From contig NZ_QIRF01000013.1 in NCBI RefSeq assembly GCF_003332825.1, positions 1 to 64,000 on the forward strand: 64,000 bases of DNA, written 5' to 3'. The translations under genes and the position numbers were made by a program. Shown in pieces: positions 1-8,705 of this stretch (positions within the stretch are counted from its first letter, which is position 1; each line of letters starts with the position of its first letter). Source of the stretch: Dyella sp. C9. GTDB lineage: Bacteria; Pseudomonadota; Gammaproteobacteria; Xanthomonadales; Rhodanobacteraceae. The notes under the pieces are model-generated. The model did no database searches and was not told the DNA's origin. It worked only from the letters and a program-made list of their open reading frames with translations.

Positions 1-35
1 CAGCGTTGGAACATTTCGTTCCGAGTGAGCCGCTC

Positions 36-181
36 ATCTTACATCATCTTTCCAGTCCGTCAACACCTTCAGCGAAGAATTTTTGCTGTCGTTGTTGCCG
101 TCCGGAGGGCGATGCCAGCGGCGGGAGGCGAATAATAGGGAGCCCCCCACCCTTTGACAAGCAATTTCTGAAATTTTTTTT
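36..181 (-). promoter_or_regulatory. Tandem strong promoters with UP-like A/T tract, probably for an rRNA operon off the left edge
   Basis: Read on the minus strand. Upstream promoter: -35 TTGTCA (complement 155-160), 17-bp spacer, -10 TATTAT (complement 132-137). It is preceded by an A8/T3 tract at about 171-181 in UP-element position. Downstream promoter: -35 TTGACG (complement 58-63), 16-bp spacer, -10 TAAGAT (complement 36-41), followed by a GC-rich discriminator. No reading frame follows before the window edge. Tandem promoters, an UP-like tract and a GC-rich discriminator are the usual layout of rRNA operon promoters. That the downstream gene is 16S rRNA is inference, because it lies outside the window. 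Confidence 0.6.
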
Positions 182-184
182 CGT

Positions 185-230
185 GTTTCGCGTAAGACGT
201 TGTTCTCACGCGAAACTCTTTTTGTTTTTT
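185..230 (+). terminator. Hairpin followed by T-rich run (plus-strand terminator-like)
   Basis: A perfect 9-bp stem GTTTCGCGT (185-193) / ACGCGAAAC (208-216) with a 14-nt loop is followed by T5-G-T6 (219-230). It would terminate plus-strand transcripts, but no plus-strand gene lies upstream in the window. On the minus strand the same T-rich stretch is A-rich, so it does not look like a terminator for tyrS and may instead act as DNA curvature or an UP element for the leftward promoters. Confidence 0.35.
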
Positions 231-262
231 GTTCGCGACAACGGTGCGTCGTCGCGAAAAGC

Positions 263-1474
263 TCAGCCTTGCTTCAACAACACGCGGGCGAAGTTGCGCT
301 TGCCGACCTGCAGAACTGCCTCAAATCCAGCCGAAAACACCCGTTGCGCGTCTTCGACGACTTCGCCGTCGATGCGCACGGCGCGTTCCTTGAGTTTGCG
401 ATTGGCTTCGGAGTTGCTCGCGGTGATGCCCGCTGCGGTAAGCAATGCAGGCAAACGCAGACCTTCGGCAGGCACCGCGATTTCGGTGAGCGGCAACAGG
501 CTGGTGTCTCCTTCGCCACGAACCACAGCATGCCAGCCCGCAATGGCCTGCTCCGCGGCGGCGGCATCGTGGAAGCGCGTGGCCAGTTCGCGCGCGAGCT
601 TGAGCTTGGCGTCGCGCGGATTGAGTGCGCCGTCCGCCACTTCCTGCTTCATGCGAGCAATGTCCTCCAGCGAGGTCTCGAAACTGAGCAGCTCGAACCA
701 GCGCCACATGAGGTCGTCGCCGATCTTCAGGGTCTTGGTGACGATGTCGATGGCCGGCTCATTGATGCCTATGTAGTTGCCCAGCGACTTGGACATCTTG
801 TTGACGCCGTCCAGGCCCTCGAGCAGCGGCATGGTCAACACGATCTGCGGCGCCTGGCCGTGGTGCTCCTGCAGGGCACGGCCCATCAGCAGGTTGAACT
901 TCTGGTCGGTGCCGCCCAGCTCAACGTCGCACTTGAGTGCGACGGAGTCGTAGCCCTGCACCAGCGGATAGAGGAATTCGTGGATGGCGATGGGCTGCTG
1001 GCCGGCGAAGCGCTTGGAGAAGTCGTCGCGCTCGAGCATGCGCGCCACGGTGTGCTGGGCGGCGAGCTTGATCATGTCGGCGGCGCTCATCTGACCGAAC
1101 CACTCGGAATTGAAGCGCAGCTCGGTGCGCTCCTTGTCCAGCACCTTATAGACCTGCTCGGCATAGGTCTCGGCGTTGGCCAGCACGTCTTCGCGCGAGA
1201 GTGGCTTGCGCGTGACGTTCTTGCCGGTCGGGTCCCCGATCATGCCGGTGAAGTCGCCGATGAGGAAAATCACCTGGTGCCCCAGGTCCTGGAACTGGCG
1301 CATCTTGTTGAGCAGCACGGTGTGGCCCAGGTGCAGGTCCGGCGCGGTCGGGTCAAAACCGGCCTTGATGCGCAGCGGGCGGCCGAGCTTCAGGCGCTCG
1401 ACCAGCTCTTCCTGCTTGATGATTTCGTCGGCGCCTCGCGCGATGGTGGCCAGCGCCTGATCGAGCTCGTTCAT
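263..1474 (-). CDS. tyrS: Tyrosyl-tRNA synthetase
   Basis: Cytoplasmic class I aminoacyl-tRNA synthetase that charges tRNA-Tyr with tyrosine. The 403-residue product shows the class I signature as HLGH near residues 47-50 and KMSKS near residue 226. The C-terminal 65 or so residues resemble an S4 RNA-binding domain ([13 protein letters not shown]). Length fits the TyrRS family of about 400 residues. The frame is open 11 codons further upstream, but the ATG at 1474 is chosen because GAGGAA lies 5-10 nt before it on the minus strand. A good promoter lies upstream (TTAACG, 16 bp, TATGAT). The gene diverges from the M23 peptidase gene and precedes the probable rRNA promoters. Confidence 0.97.
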   Translation of the reverse strand: MNELDQALATIARGADEIIKQEELVERLKLGRPLRIKAGFDPTAPDLHLGHTVLLNKMRQFQDLGHQVIFLIGDFTGMIGDPTGKNVTRKPLSREDVLANAETYAEQVYKVLDKERTELRFNSEWFGQMSAADMIKLAAQHTVARMLERDDFSKRFAGQQPIAIHEFLYPLVQGYDSVALKCDVELGGTDQKFNLLMGRALQEHHGQAPQIVLTMPLLEGLDGVNKMSKSLGNYIGINEPAIDIVTKTLKIGDDLMWRWFELLSFETSLEDIARMKQEVADGALNPRDAKLKLARELATRFHDAAAAEQAIAGWHAVVRGEGDTSLLPLTEIAVPAEGLRLPALLTAAGITASNSEANRKLKERAVRIDGEVVEDAQRVFSAGFEAVLQVGKRNFARVLLKQG

Positions 1475-1512
1475 GTATTCCTCAAATTTTCGTTGTTTGC
1501 ACCCCACCGGAA

Positions 1513-1540
1513 ATCATAGCTTCCCGGGCGATTCCGTTAA
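1513..1540 (-). promoter_or_regulatory. Putative tyrS promoter
   Basis: Minus-strand -35 TTAACG (complement 1535-1540), 16-bp spacer, -10 TATGAT (complement 1513-1518), ending about 40 bp before the tyrS ATG. Spotted by eye; no transcription data. Confidence 0.45.
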
Positions 1541-1587
1541 TTGTGTGTTAATCAAAAAGAACGCGCAACCCATTGATGGAAAAGGCG

Positions 1588-1617
1588 TTGACGCCCTTTG
1601 CACAGGGCCGCTATGGT
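1588..1617 (+). promoter_or_regulatory. Putative promoter of the M23 peptidase-anmK pair
   Basis: -35 TTGACG (1588-1593), 18-bp spacer, -10 TATGGT (1612-1617), about 40 bp before the ATG at 1658. Spacing is at the upper end of normal. Confidence 0.4.
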
Positions 1618-1657
1618 ACGCGGCAATTAGAAATTTGGTACCTGGGGAACACCGGGC

Positions 1658-3097
1658 ATGGGTGAGAGAAACGAGACCGCGCGTTCAGCGCGCAAACTGG
1701 CCATGCGCCGCAGGGCGCAGCAGCGTCACTCTCACTTTTACGAACGTTGCGCCCATTGGTCCTTTGGTTGCCATGGTGACGCAGAACCGATCCGCTGGCA
1801 CCGCGAACGCTGGATGCTGGCAGGCACCGCGCTTCTTATCACCGCCGTTTCCGGCTTCCTGATTCCCGCGTGGGCCAGCGCGATGCGCCCGGATACCACG
1901 TCCACCGCCCACGCCGTGCTGCCGCTGGCCTTGCCCAAGGCCGCGCCCGAAGCCACCCGCGCGCCGACCGTGGAAGACTGGCATATCGTGCAGGTGCAAC
2001 CGGGCCAGACGCTGTCCGACCTGTTCCAGAGCCAGGGCCTGAGCCTCACCGATGTACAGCACGTGGTGGACCAGTCCGGTGACGCGAAGTCGCTGCACCA
2101 TATCAGCCCGGGCCAGGAGTTCGACTTCCTGCTCGACAGCGACGGCAGCCTCAAGGGCATCCGCTTCGACAAGGACGAGGCGAACCGCACCACCATGCGC
2201 TTCGACGGTGACAAGGCCACGGTGACCGCCGAGGCGCGCGAGGTCGACCACCGCGAGCACGTCGCGCACGGCACCATCGACAGCTCGCTGTTCGCCGCCG
2301 GCGCCAAGGCGGGCATGAGCAACGCGATGGTGCTCAAGCTGGCCGAACTCTTCAAATACGACATCGACTTCGTGCAGGACCTGCGCGAGGGCGACAGCTT
2401 CACGGTCATCTACGACGACGTATACCGCGACGGCGCCTACCTCCACGAAGGCGACATCGTGGCGGCGGAGTTCGTGAACCAGGGCGAGCGCTACACCGCC
2501 TACCGCTTCAAGAAGGACGACGGCAGCTACGGCTGGTTCAGCGAGGACGGCCGCCCGATCCAGAAGTCGTTCCTGCGCATCCCGGTCGACTTCACCCGTA
2601 TCTCCTCGCAGTTCAGCGCCGCGCGCATGCACCCGATCCTGGGCCTGATGCGTGCGCACAAGGGCGTGGACTACGCGGCGCCCACCGGCACGCCGATCCA
2701 CGCCGCGGGCGATGGCGTGATCAAGTTCAAGGGCTGGATGAACGGCTACGGCAACTTCGTGGTCATCCAGCACAACGGCTCCATCAGCACGGCATATGGC
2801 CACATGTCGCGCTTTGGCGATGAGAAGGTAGGCCAGCGCGTGAGCCAGGGCTCGGTGATCGGCTATGTCGGCATGACCGGCCTCGCCACCGGCCCGCACC
2901 TGCATTACGAATTCCGTGTCAACGACGTGCAGCGCGATCCGCAGACGGTCACCCTGCCCAAGCCTGAGCCGCTGCCCGCGGCGCAGCTGGCCAAGTTCCG
3001 GAGCCAGGTGGTGCAGCCGCAGCTGGCCCGCCTCAAGACGCTGGACGCCAACATCAAGCTGGCCAAGGCCAGCGGTACCAAACGCAACGACGACTGA
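1658..3097 (+). CDS. M23 family murein metalloendopeptidase (MepM-like)
   Basis: Predicted inner-membrane-anchored periplasmic endopeptidase that cuts peptidoglycan cross-links. Of 479 residues, 52-72 form one hydrophobic segment. About 108-180 form an OapA/LysM-like domain (WHIVQVQPGQTLSDLF). Then comes a MepM-type central region and a C-terminal LytM/M23 domain. The zinc motifs are intact: HxxxD as HKGVD at about 334-338 and HxH as HLH at 414-416. GGGGA lies 9-10 nt before the ATG. The anmK start is only 6 bp downstream, so the two are probably co-transcribed, linking cell-wall cutting with recycling of its products. The polar N-terminal 50 residues before the membrane segment are cytoplasmic by prediction. 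Confidence 0.93.
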   Translation: MGERNETARSARKLAMRRRAQQRHSHFYERCAHWSFGCHGDAEPIRWHRERWMLAGTALLITAVSGFLIPAWASAMRPDTTSTAHAVLPLALPKAAPEATRAPTVEDWHIVQVQPGQTLSDLFQSQGLSLTDVQHVVDQSGDAKSLHHISPGQEFDFLLDSDGSLKGIRFDKDEANRTTMRFDGDKATVTAEAREVDHREHVAHGTIDSSLFAAGAKAGMSNAMVLKLAELFKYDIDFVQDLREGDSFTVIYDDVYRDGAYLHEGDIVAAEFVNQGERYTAYRFKKDDGSYGWFSEDGRPIQKSFLRIPVDFTRISSQFSAARMHPILGLMRAHKGVDYAAPTGTPIHAAGDGVIKFKGWMNGYGNFVVIQHNGSISTAYGHMSRFGDEKVGQRVSQGSVIGYVGMTGLATGPHLHYEFRVNDVQRDPQTVTLPKPEPLPAAQLAKFRSQVVQPQLARLKTLDANIKLAKASGTKRNDD

Positions 3098-3103
3098 TCA
3101 CCT

Positions 3104-4225
3104 GTGAATGACGCCTCGGCGCTTTACCTCGGCCTGATTTCAGGCACCAGCGCCGACGGCATCGATGCCGCCCTGGTGCGCTTCGAGCATGACCGGCCAC
3201 AGCTGGTCGACGCCCTTACCCACCCCTGGCCCGACGCCTTGCGCGCACGCATCCTCGCCGTGGCGCAGGATGAAGAGCGCCTGGACCTCGACGCCTACGG
3301 GCGCCTGGACGTGGCGATCGGGCAGTGCTTTGCCGACGCGGCGCAGGCCTTGCTCACGCGCAACGAGGGGCGACGCGCTTCCGTGCGGGCGATCGGCTCG
3401 CACGGCCAGACGCTGCGGCATCGCCCGACCGGCGAGCAACCCTTCACCCTGCAGGTGGGCGACCCTTCGGTGATCGCCGAGCGCTGCGGCATCGACGTGG
3501 TGGCCGATTTCCGCCGTGCCGACGTGGCCGCCGGCGGACAGGGCGCGCCGCTGTTGCCTGCCGTGCACGCCATGCTGCTGGGCCGACCGGGTCACACCCG
3601 GGTGGTGCTCAACCTGGGCGGCATCGCCAACATCACCGTGCTGGGTGCTGATGGCCGGGTGTTCGGCTTCGATACCGGCCCCGCCAATGGACTGATGGAT
3701 GCGTGGCACCTGCGCCATCGCGGCAGCGCTTTCGACGCCGATGGCGCCTTTGCCGCCTCGGGCCAGGTGGATCCGGCCCTGCTGGAGGCCATGCTGGCCG
3801 ATCCGTATTTCGCGCTGCCACCGCCCAAGAGCACGGGCCGCGAGCACTTCCACCTGGCCTGGCTGGAATCGCATCTGCGCATCGCATCGCTGGCGCCCTC
3901 CGATGTGCAGGCCACCCTGCTCGAACTGTCGGCGCGCAGCGTGGCCGAGGCCATCGTGCGCCATGCCGCGGACACCGTGGACGTGCTGGCCTGTGGCGGC
4001 GGCGTGCACAACGGCCTGCTGATGCGACGCCTCGGCGAGCTGCTGGCGCCGCGCGCGGTGATCAGCACCGCGAGCCAAGGCGTAGACCCGGATTACCTGG
4101 AAGCCTCGGCATTTGCCTGGCTGGCCCGCCAACGGCTGCTCGGGCTGCCGGGCAACCTGCCGGCGGTCACCGGTGCGCGCGGGCCGCGCGTACTCGGCGC
4201 GGTCTACCCCGCACCCTATCGCTGA
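3104..4225 (+). CDS. anmK: Anhydro-N-acetylmuramic acid kinase
   Basis: Cytoplasmic kinase that opens and phosphorylates 1,6-anhydroMurNAc to MurNAc-6-phosphate during peptidoglycan recycling. The 373-residue length fits the family. Family blocks seen: LISGTSADGIDAAL at the N-terminus (ATP loop), GSHGQTLRH, NLGGIANIT and FDTGPANGLMDAW. Start codon is GTG at 3104, which matches the family N-terminus. It follows the M23 peptidase by 6 bp, a common pairing in Gammaproteobacteria, and an AmpG-type importer lies just downstream on the other strand. It ends back to back with the convergent small RHH gene, with no gap. Confidence 0.96.
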   Translation: MNDASALYLGLISGTSADGIDAALVRFEHDRPQLVDALTHPWPDALRARILAVAQDEERLDLDAYGRLDVAIGQCFADAAQALLTRNEGRRASVRAIGSHGQTLRHRPTGEQPFTLQVGDPSVIAERCGIDVVADFRRADVAAGGQGAPLLPAVHAMLLGRPGHTRVVLNLGGIANITVLGADGRVFGFDTGPANGLMDAWHLRHRGSAFDADGAFAASGQVDPALLEAMLADPYFALPPPKSTGREHFHLAWLESHLRIASLAPSDVQATLLELSARSVAEAIVRHAADTVDVLACGGGVHNGLLMRRLGELLAPRAVISTASQGVDPDYLEASAFAWLARQRLLGLPGNLPAVTGARGPRVLGAVYPAPYR

Positions 4226-4531
4226 TCAGCTCTGGTCGTCGCCCAGTACGCGGGGGCGAACCTTGGCCAGATCGGACGACGGCGCGCGGGAAAGCGCCTG
4301 CACGGCTTCCTGGAAAGCGGCTTTTTCCTTGGCGTCCCACTGGCCACCCAGGGTGGTCAGGTCGCCCGGATCGAGCATGGTCTCGGCAAACAGGTTGGGC
4401 GAGGCCATGCCCAGCCCATGCCGCAGTGCATGCAGCACCACGTCATTGATCGACCACTGCCGCTCCTTGGCCAGCGCCTTGATGCGCTCGGCCATGAGAC
4501 TGTCGATATGGCGTATGACGAGGTCCGGCAC
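4226..4531 (-). CDS. Small ribbon-helix-helix-like protein
   Basis: A 101-residue protein starting PDLVIRHIDSLMAERIKALAKE, a pattern typical of the FitA/Arc-like ribbon-helix-helix fold (beta strand PDLVIRHID, then two helices). This fold is found in antitoxins and small DNA-binding repressors. GTG at 4531 is preferred over the upstream TTG because GGGAGGGA lies just before it. The C-terminal half is charged with no recognised domain. No toxin gene of PIN or RelE type lies beside it, so it may be an orphan regulator. It sits 99 bp downstream of the AmpG-like gene on the same strand and abuts anmK tail to tail. Confidence 0.72.
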   Translation of the reverse strand: MPDLVIRHIDSLMAERIKALAKERQWSINDVVLHALRHGLGMASPNLFAETMLDPGDLTTLGGQWDAKEKAAFQEAVQALSRAPSSDLAKVRPRVLGDDQS

Positions 4532-4630
4532 GGACGCTCCCTCCCACAATCATAAGCCCCCTGTAAGAACCATCTTGGCACAGCGCCGAGGCCGGAAGTA
4601 TCGACCTCTTGGCTGATTCTCACGCAGGGC

Positions 4631-5941
4631 TCACCCTGCCGGGGTGCCTTGGTCCTCCGGGCGATCCCGGCCGAAACGCGGCCACAGCGCGGCGAACAGC
4701 AGCATCGCGGGGATCATCGAGACGACGGTGATGGCGAAGTAGCCGCCGTAGCCCATCACGGCGACCAGGCCACCGGCGAAGAAACCCAGCACCTTGCCCG
4801 GCATGTTCACCAGCGAGCTGAGCAGCGCGTATTGGGTGGCCGTGTGCTGGCGGTTCACCAGCAGGGAGAGGAAGGCCACGGTCGGCGGGCCCAGCAGGCC
4901 TTCGGCGAAGTTCTGGCCGGAGATCGCCAACGTCAGCAGGGCCAGATTCCCGTGGTTGCCGAGCAGCAGCAGGTACAGCAGGTTGCTGCAGCCTTCGAGC
5001 ACGATGCACACGCCCAGGGTGCGCCACGCGCCCCAGCGCGCCACCGCCGCGCCGCCGACGAAGGCGCCCGCGATGCCGACCCAGACACCGTAGATCTTGG
5101 TGACCGCGCCGATCTCGGTCTTGCTGAAGCCCATGTCGCGCATGAACGGGTTGAAGATGGTGCCGATGGACTGTTCCGGCAGCTTGAACAGCAGGATGAA
5201 CAGCAAAGTAAGCCCGGCGAGGGCCCAGCCGTAGCGGCGGAAGAAGTCGGTGAACGGGTCGATCACGCTCTCGCGCATCGCCATGCGCCAGCTCGGCGGC
5301 GTGGAGCGCACGATGTCGGGTTCTCGCATGACGAACGTGGTGACGATCGGCACCACCATCGCCACCGCCATCAGCAGGTAGATCCAGGTCCAGGCGACGT
5401 GATCGGCCAGGATCAACGCGACCGCGCCAGCCAGCAGCAGGCCCAGGCGATAACCGAGTGCGTAGGTCGCCACCAGCGCGCCCTGCGCGGAGGGCGGCGC
5501 GATCTCGATGCGGTAAGCGTCGATCGCGATGTCCTGGGTCGCGCCCATGAACGCGACCAGCAAGGTCGCGAACACGAAGGGCTGCAGCTGGCGTGGGGTG
5601 AGCAGCGCCATCAGCACCAGTCCGCAGATCACGCCGAATTGGGCGAACAACAGCCAGCCGCGACGCTGCCCCAGTCGCTTGAACAACGGCAGGCGCCAAT
5701 GGTCGAGCAAGGGTGCCCACAGGAACTTCAGCGCGTAGCTCATGCCGGCGCTGGCGATCATGGTGACATCCTTCAGCGCGATGCCGTCCTCCTTCAGCCA
5801 CAGCGAGAGCGTGACTGACACCAGCAGGAACGGCAGCCCGGAGGAAAACCCGAGCAGGCACATGGTCCACGCCGCCGGCTCGGTGAACGCACGCCAGACC
5901 GACGGCTTGCGCACTGCCGGTACGCCCGCCTCAGTCGGCAT
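4631..5941 (-). CDS. ampG: AmpG-type major facilitator permease (muropeptide transporter)
   Basis: Polytopic inner-membrane protein of 436 residues with about 12 hydrophobic segments. The family motifs of AmpG are present: LLGFSSGLPFLLV in the first helix, WAPLLDHWRLP after helix 2-3, and QDIAIDAYRIE in the middle of the N-terminal half. AmpG proteins import GlcNAc-anhydroMurNAc peptides from the periplasm for recycling, which fits the neighbouring anmK and M23 genes. The ATG at 5941 overlaps the end of xth by 11 bp, so the two are translationally linked. Substrate is inferred from family; some close paralogues transport other solutes. Confidence 0.88.
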   Translation of the reverse strand: MPTEAGVPAVRKPSVWRAFTEPAAWTMCLLGFSSGLPFLLVSVTLSLWLKEDGIALKDVTMIASAGMSYALKFLWAPLLDHWRLPLFKRLGQRRGWLLFAQFGVICGLVLMALLTPRQLQPFVFATLLVAFMGATQDIAIDAYRIEIAPPSAQGALVATYALGYRLGLLLAGAVALILADHVAWTWIYLLMAVAMVVPIVTTFVMREPDIVRSTPPSWRMAMRESVIDPFTDFFRRYGWALAGLTLLFILLFKLPEQSIGTIFNPFMRDMGFSKTEIGAVTKIYGVWVGIAGAFVGGAAVARWGAWRTLGVCIVLEGCSNLLYLLLLGNHGNLALLTLAISGQNFAEGLLGPPTVAFLSLLVNRQHTATQYALLSSLVNMPGKVLGFFAGGLVAVMGYGGYFAITVVSMIPAMLLFAALWPRFGRDRPEDQGTPAG

Positions 5942-6701
5942 AGTCGACCGTGTACGGCGCGTGGTCGGAGAAGCGCTCGTCGCGGTAGACCGAACAACGC
6001 TTGAGGCGATCGCGCAGGCCCGGGGTCACGATCTGGTAGTCGATGCGCCAACCCACGTCGTTGGCCCGCGCGTTGCCGCGGTTGGACCACCACGTGTAGT
6101 CCTGGCCCTTGGGGTGCAGCGTGCGATAGCTGTCCACCCAGCCGTGCTTGTCGACCAGGTCGTTGAGCCAGGCGCGCTCCTCCGGCAGGCAACCGGAGTT
6201 CTTCTGGTTGGAGCGCCAGTTCTTGATGTCCAGCTCGCTGCGCACGATGTTCCAGTCACCGCACAGCACGTAGTCGCGGCCGCTCTTCATCCATTCGGCG
6301 AAGATCGGCGCGATCCAGTCCATCACCTTGAACTTGAACTGCTGGCGCTCTTCGCCGGAGGAACCCGAGGGCACGTACAGCGAAACCACGCTGAGCTTGC
6401 CGAAGCGGGCCTCGATGTAGCGGCCCTCGTTGTCGAACGCATCCCAGCCCAGGTCGGTCAGCACTTCGTCGGGCTCGCGCTTGGCGTAGATCGCCACGCC
6501 GCTGTAGCCCTTCTTGCTGCTGGCGTCCCGGTAAAAGCAGTGCGCGCCATCCGGGCGGAACATCGGATCGGTGAGCTGGTCCTCCTGCGCCTTGGTTTCC
6601 TGCAGGCAGACCACGTCGGCCTTCTGGTGACGCAGCCATTCGAACACGCCCTTGGTGGCGGCCGAACGGATACCGTTGGCGTTGAGGCTGATGATGCGCA
6701 T
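5931..6701 (-). CDS. xth: Exodeoxyribonuclease III
   Basis: AP endonuclease and 3'-5' exonuclease of base excision repair. The 256-residue product carries the EEP-fold motifs: MRIISLNANGIRSA at the start, LQETKAQ (metal-binding Glu), GDWNI, DYQIVT and FSDHAPYTVDY (catalytic Asp-His) at the end. An upstream extension of 41 codons is open but the family N-terminus is at the ATG at 6701. It shares an operon with ampG through an 11-bp overlap. The divergent GNAT gene begins only 45 bp away, so the two promoters must overlap or lie inside coding sequence. Confidence 0.96.
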   Translation of the reverse strand: MRIISLNANGIRSAATKGVFEWLRHQKADVVCLQETKAQEDQLTDPMFRPDGAHCFYRDASSKKGYSGVAIYAKREPDEVLTDLGWDAFDNEGRYIEARFGKLSVVSLYVPSGSSGEERQQFKFKVMDWIAPIFAEWMKSGRDYVLCGDWNIVRSELDIKNWRSNQKNSGCLPEERAWLNDLVDKHGWVDSYRTLHPKGQDYTWWSNRGNARANDVGWRIDYQIVTPGLRDRLKRCSVYRDERFSDHAPYTVDYAD

Positions 6702-6746
6702 GAGGAGCGTGCCCTGGCTTCCGATGGATGCGCCATCATAGCAACC

Positions 6747-7256
6747 ATGGCTGAGACCCCCGATATCCGCGTTGCACCCGTAGAGGCGTCTTTCAGGGAT
6801 GCCTTGCTGGCCTTGAGCGTGCACGACGAGCAGTACGCCTTCGTTGGCCGCATCGCCGTATCACTGGTGGATGCGGAAAGCTGCGCGGGCAGCGAACCCA
6901 TGGCCATCCTCTGCGATGGCGAGCCGATGGGCTTCTATCGCATAGAGCGGCACGCCAACACCCTTGCCGAGGTCGAGTTCGCTCGCCCCACGCTGGGCCT
7001 GCGCTCGTTCTTCATCGACACGCGATGGCAAGGCCGTGGCCTGGGCACGCGTGCGCTGGAGGCCGCCATGCACGACATGGCGCATCGCTACCCATGGGCG
7101 AAGGACGTGGCGCTTACGGTGAACCTGCGCAATGCGCCGGGCCTCGCGCTCTATCGGCGCGCGGGCTTCCAGGAGACCGGGGGGCTGTACCATGGCGGGC
7201 GTTCCGGGCCACAGTACCTCATGCTGCGCGCCCTCCCCCGCTCGAATCCGACCTAG
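6747..7256 (+). CDS. GNAT family N-acetyltransferase
   Basis: 169-residue GNAT-fold protein. The acetyl-CoA pocket signature is visible as [20 protein letters not shown] (Q/RxxGxG/A), followed by [22 protein letters not shown], the usual motif B region. Acceptor substrate unknown. Start ATG at 6747 is the first ATG in frame after the divergent xth gene. The pyrE GTG starts 11 bp after its stop, so it probably shares a transcript with pyrE. A YitI/BltD-like role is possible but not shown. Confidence 0.85.
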   Translation: MAETPDIRVAPVEASFRDALLALSVHDEQYAFVGRIAVSLVDAESCAGSEPMAILCDGEPMGFYRIERHANTLAEVEFARPTLGLRSFFIDTRWQGRGLGTRALEAAMHDMAHRYPWAKDVALTVNLRNAPGLALYRRAGFQETGGLYHGGRSGPQYLMLRALPRSNPT

Positions 7257-7267
7257 AGAAAGCAGCC

Positions 7268-7915
7268 GTGCACGACTACCAGCGCGATTTCATCGAACTC
7301 ACCCTGCAGCGCGGCGTGCTGCGTTTTGGCGACTTCACGCTCAAGTCCGGGCGACAGAGCCCGTACTTCTTCAACATGGGCCGCATCGACTCCGGCGCCG
7401 CGCTGGCCCAGCTGGGCCGCGCCTATGCCGCCGCCGTGGTCAACTCCGGCATCGAGGTCGACATGCTGTTCGGCCCGGCCTACAAGGGCATTGCCCTTGC
7501 CGCGGCCACCGCCATCGCGCTCGCCGACCAGCATGGCCGCGATCTTCCGTGGGCCTATAACCGCAAGGAAGCCAAGGATCACGGCGAAGGCGGCGTGCTG
7601 GTGGGCGCACCGCTGAAGGGGCGCGTGTTGATCGTGGACGACGTGATGACTGCCGGCACCGCGGTGCGCGAGTCGCTCGCGCTGATCCGCGCACAGGGCG
7701 CCACCCCCGCCGGCGTGCTGATCGCGCTCGATCGCCAGGAGCGTGGCCAGGGCGACCTGTCTGCCGCGCAGGAAGTCACGGCGGAGTTCGGCATTCCAGT
7801 GATCGCGATCACCAGCCTGGGCGACGTGCTGTCCTATGCCGGCGAACGGCCCGAACTGGCCGCCGAGCACGCGCGGCTGCTCGCGTACCGCCAGCAATAC
7901 GGCGTAAATACCTGA
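7268..7915 (+). CDS. pyrE: Orotate phosphoribosyltransferase
   Basis: Joins orotate to PRPP to form OMP in pyrimidine synthesis. 215 residues, the usual length. The PRPP-binding loop is [13 protein letters not shown], and the N-terminus [19 protein letters not shown] and [14 protein letters not shown] are characteristic. GTG at 7268 is taken as the start because it gives the family length and N-terminus and has AGAGAAAG upstream. The reading frame is open much further upstream inside the GNAT gene, which is only a frame overlap. Confidence 0.96.
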   Translation: MHDYQRDFIELTLQRGVLRFGDFTLKSGRQSPYFFNMGRIDSGAALAQLGRAYAAAVVNSGIEVDMLFGPAYKGIALAAATAIALADQHGRDLPWAYNRKEAKDHGEGGVLVGAPLKGRVLIVDDVMTAGTAVRESLALIRAQGATPAGVLIALDRQERGQGDLSAAQEVTAEFGIPVIAITSLGDVLSYAGERPELAAEHARLLAYRQQYGVNT

Positions 7916-8021
7916 TCCGGCAGCGTTAGCCAAACCCATCACAGTGCGTGCCGATGACCTCGTGGCGAGATCGCGGTTGTCATCGGCTCGACGGCTATAC
8001 TCCGCCGACAAGGGGGAAGTC

Positions 8022-8669
8022 ATGCGTAAAACAGTTTTCGTCATCGCGATGCTCGCGCTGACCGCCGGTGCACACGCGCAGGCACAGAAGGCCAGCAGCT
8101 ACCGGTATCGATGGAAGGATGCCACCGGCCTGCCGCACTACAGCGACAGCCTGACCAGCGATGCACTGAAGTACGGCTACGACCTGGTCAACGACCGCGG
8201 CCTGGTGGTGCAGCACGTGGACCGCCAGCTCAGCCCGGAGGAGCGCGCTGCCGCGCAAAAGGTGGCCGACCAGCAGGCAGCGGAGGCGCACGCCGCACAG
8301 GAACGCGCGCGCAACGACGCGCAGATGTTGGCGGCCTACCCCACCGAGGATGCCTACAAGACCATCCAGCAGCAGAACCTCGACACCATCGACCAGCAGA
8401 TCAACACCACCCGCATCAACCTGAAGAGCCAGGAAAAGGCGTTGACCGACCTGCTGACCCGCGCCGGTGACCTCGAGCGCGCCAAGCAGCCGGTACCCAA
8501 GCCGCTCAACGACAGCATCGCCAAGCAGCGCAACGTAGTGGCCCGCCAGCGCGACGTGCTGGACCACCAGCAGAGCGAACGCGACGCGGCCGTGCAGAAG
8601 AACGCCCAGGACCTGGCCCACTATCGCGAGCTGAAGGCTGCGCAAGCCAAACAACAGCCGGGCCAGTGA
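8022..8669 (+). CDS. Exported DUF4124 protein
   Basis: 215 residues beginning with a clear Sec signal peptide (MRKTVFVIAMLALTAGAHAQA). A DUF4124-like segment follows (YRYRWKDATGLPHYSDSL). The rest is a long charged, Gln/Ala-rich region predicted to be helical coiled coil. DUF4124 proteins are periplasmic and common in Xanthomonadales; their function is unknown. ATG at 8022 is chosen because AGGGGGAAG lies immediately upstream and the signal peptide starts there. It stands alone after pyrE (106-bp gap), and the convergent algC ends 36 bp downstream. Confidence 0.85.
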   Translation: MRKTVFVIAMLALTAGAHAQAQKASSYRYRWKDATGLPHYSDSLTSDALKYGYDLVNDRGLVVQHVDRQLSPEERAAAQKVADQQAAEAHAAQERARNDAQMLAAYPTEDAYKTIQQQNLDTIDQQINTTRINLKSQEKALTDLLTRAGDLERAKQPVPKPLNDSIAKQRNVVARQRDVLDHQQSERDAAVQKNAQDLAHYRELKAAQAKQQPGQ

Positions 8670-8705
8670 GGCCGTGGCCCCGGCTGCCGCCGGGGCCGGC
8701 CATGA

